This document shows, piece by piece, positions 62,991 to 64,000 of a DNA stretch of 64,000 nucleotides. The DNA comes from Methanococcoides alaskense (GTDB taxonomy: Archaea; Halobacteriota; Methanosarcinia; Methanosarcinales; Methanosarcinaceae): NCBI RefSeq assembly GCF_027594145.1, contig NZ_JAQFFK010000001.1, forward strand, positions 124,001-188,000, given 5' to 3'. Under the pieces are notes generated by a model, which saw nothing but the letters and a program-made list of their open reading frames with translations, had not been told where the DNA came from and made no database searches. The first letter of the stretch is position 1. The number at the start of each line of letters is the position of its first letter. The translations under genes and the position numbers were made by a program.

Positions 62991-64000
62991 TCTACCCTTT
63001 TTGTGCTTGCAGCCATCTTATCCGGGTCAACTACAACTTCAATAAGCGATGCCTTTTCAGATGAGAATGCTTTTTTAAGTGCAGCATCGAGATCTTTCGG
63101 GTCTTCTATCCTGTAACCTTCACCTCCGGCAGAGTTAGCAAATTCCGCGAAGTCCGGATTCGGGAAACTCACACCGTATTCGGGATAATTATCCCGTAGC
63201 TGTTCTTTCTTTATGTTCTTGAGCTTACCATCGTTAAAGACTATGACATTAATGCCAAGGCCTTCTCTTACAGCGGTAGTGAAATCTCCCATTAACATTG
63301 CAAAGCCACCATCACCTGTCACACAGATGACCTGCTTATCCGGATAATCAAGTTTTGCTGACAATGCCGCTGGCAATGCAAATCCCATACTTGCAATATT
63401 TGCGGACATGAACGTTCTCTGTCCTTCACACATGAACTTCTTGTAGAACCAGTATGTATGGTCCCCAACATCGACACAGATGATCGCATCTTTGTCTGCA
63501 TGGCGTTTTATGGCCTGTATCACATAACCGGAATTTATCGGAATGGAAAGGTCGTTCGATTCAGTTTCAAGTTCTTCGTGGTGTTCCTGTTTCATTCTGT
63601 CGATATATTCAAGGAATTCGGTGTTCTCTCTCTTCCTCTCAATAAGTGGCAGAAGTTTTTGGAGAACAAGTTCCGCATCACCGACGATCCCCGCATCAAC
63701 GTCAAAGGTCTTACCGAGCTTTGTCGGATCGATATCTATCTGTACTATCTTTATTCCCGAAGGTACAAGGTTAGCCTGCCTGAAACCGGAACCCATTATA
63801 ACTATCAGATCGCAGTTCTTTATTGCCTTTGCAGCGTGTTTCGAACCGATGGATCCCAGTACTCCAAGGCTAAATCTATCATTTTCGTGTACAACACCTT
63901 TTGCTCTTGATGTGGTTGCAACAGGTGCGTTCAGTTTTCCAGATAGCTCTTTTATCAGCTTTCCACTGTGCCTGGATCCCCAGCCTGCAAAAAGAGTGAC
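62987..64000 (-). CDS. Thiamine-diphosphate enzyme, PoxB/acetolactate synthase-like (5' part outside window)
   Basis: The C-terminal 337 residues of a TPP-dependent enzyme. The frame runs unbroken to the window edge. The middle domain has GVLGSIGSKHAAKAIKNCDL and VIMGSGFRQANLVPSGIKIV. The TPP-binding domain has NIASMGFALPAALSAKLDYP and GDGGFAMLMGDFTTAVREGL, then FNDGKLKNIKKEQ, with Asp and Asn for Mg-TPP. The sequence is nearest to pyruvate oxidase/dehydrogenase (PoxB) and acetolactate-synthase-like proteins. Without the N-terminus the reaction cannot be fixed. Convergent with DUF427. Confidence 0.85.
   Translation of the reverse strand, partial: VTLFAGWGSRHSGKLIKELSGKLNAPVATTSRAKGVVHENDRFSLGVLGSIGSKHAAKAIKNCDLIVIMGSGFRQANLVPSGIKIVQIDIDPTKLGKTFDVDAGIVGDAELVLQKLLPLIERKRENTEFLEYIDRMKQEHHEELETESNDLSIPINSGYVIQAIKRHADKDAIICVDVGDHTYWFYKKFMCEGQRTFMSANIASMGFALPAALSAKLDYPDKQVICVTGDGGFAMLMGDFTTAVREGLGINVIVFNDGKLKNIKKEQLRDNYPEYGVSFPNPDFAEFANSAGGEGYRIEDPKDLDAALKKAFSSEKASLIEVVVDPDKMAASTKRVD

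Overview
The window is chromosomal DNA of a methanogenic archaeon of the Methanosarcinales, most like Methanococcoides, Methanolobus or another Methanosarcinaceae. This is judged from gene content, not from a database search. The clues are an archaeal PCNA clamp and RFC large subunit, TFS, RtcB with archease, archaetidyl-lipid synthases, an archaeosortase, a tetrahydromethanopterin biosynthesis aldolase (MptD), mtxX beside a fused MtxA-MtxH methyltransferase, an F420-dehydrogenase (FrhB) family protein, and archaeal TATA boxes and T-rich terminators. Base composition is moderate to AT-rich and intergenic DNA is very AT-rich.

Layout. 1-3.6 kb: PCNA (partial), TFS and a NUDIX hydrolase on the minus strand, then a plus-strand operon of archaeosortase A, archaetidylserine decarboxylase and archaetidylserine synthase, which fits lipid anchoring of surface proteins. 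3.6-8.7 kb: ClpB, a divergent HTH regulator, a PAS histidine kinase and MptD. 8.7-16.2 kb: a minus-strand block with hisC, argD, a bactofilin-like beta-helix protein, a PUA protein, rtcB, archease, a CDP-alcohol phosphatidyltransferase and a class II aldolase, followed by tRNA-Thr. A possible small structured RNA lies between the PUA gene and rtcB.

16.2-25.6 kb is an accessory region. It holds two IS605/IS1341-type TnpB elements without a TnpA, a solo TnpB-type right end, gene fragments, a DUF364 gene whose 3' end overlaps a glycosyltransferase gene, a probably split secreted-protein gene, two DUF3303-like paralogues and a DUF523/DUF1722 protein. A third, heavily decayed TnpB relic lies at 34.9-35.3 kb.

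26-38.5 kb is mostly housekeeping: rfcL, mtxX-mtxAH, a coiled-coil protein with pentad repeats, ilvD, a radical SAM protein, a flippase-like membrane protein, a nucleotide-sugar synthase, an OB-fold protein and an FKBP lipoprotein. 38.7-40.2 kb is a cluster of small envelope proteins ending in an ArsR-like regulator.

40.5-47 kb holds the most unusual system: a DUF2162 membrane protein, an ExbB/MotA-type channel, a DUF2149 protein and a very large CobN-like chelatase that carries a signal peptide and a C-terminal membrane anchor, so it is predicted to work outside the cell. A YHS-FrhB iron-sulfur protein follows after a terminator. 48.4-49.0 kb has tRNA-Ala, tRNA-Ile and a perfectly spaced 163-bp tandem duplication that begins in the tRNA-Ile 3' end. 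49.3-54.2 kb has a regulator, a homoaconitase/isopropylmalate isomerase large subunit, two small proteins and larC-larB for the nickel-pincer cofactor. 54.3-59.5 kb is a 1711-residue repeat protein with recently amplified 288-bp units. The window ends with a U32 peptidase, Maf, DUF427 and a partial thiamine-diphosphate enzyme.
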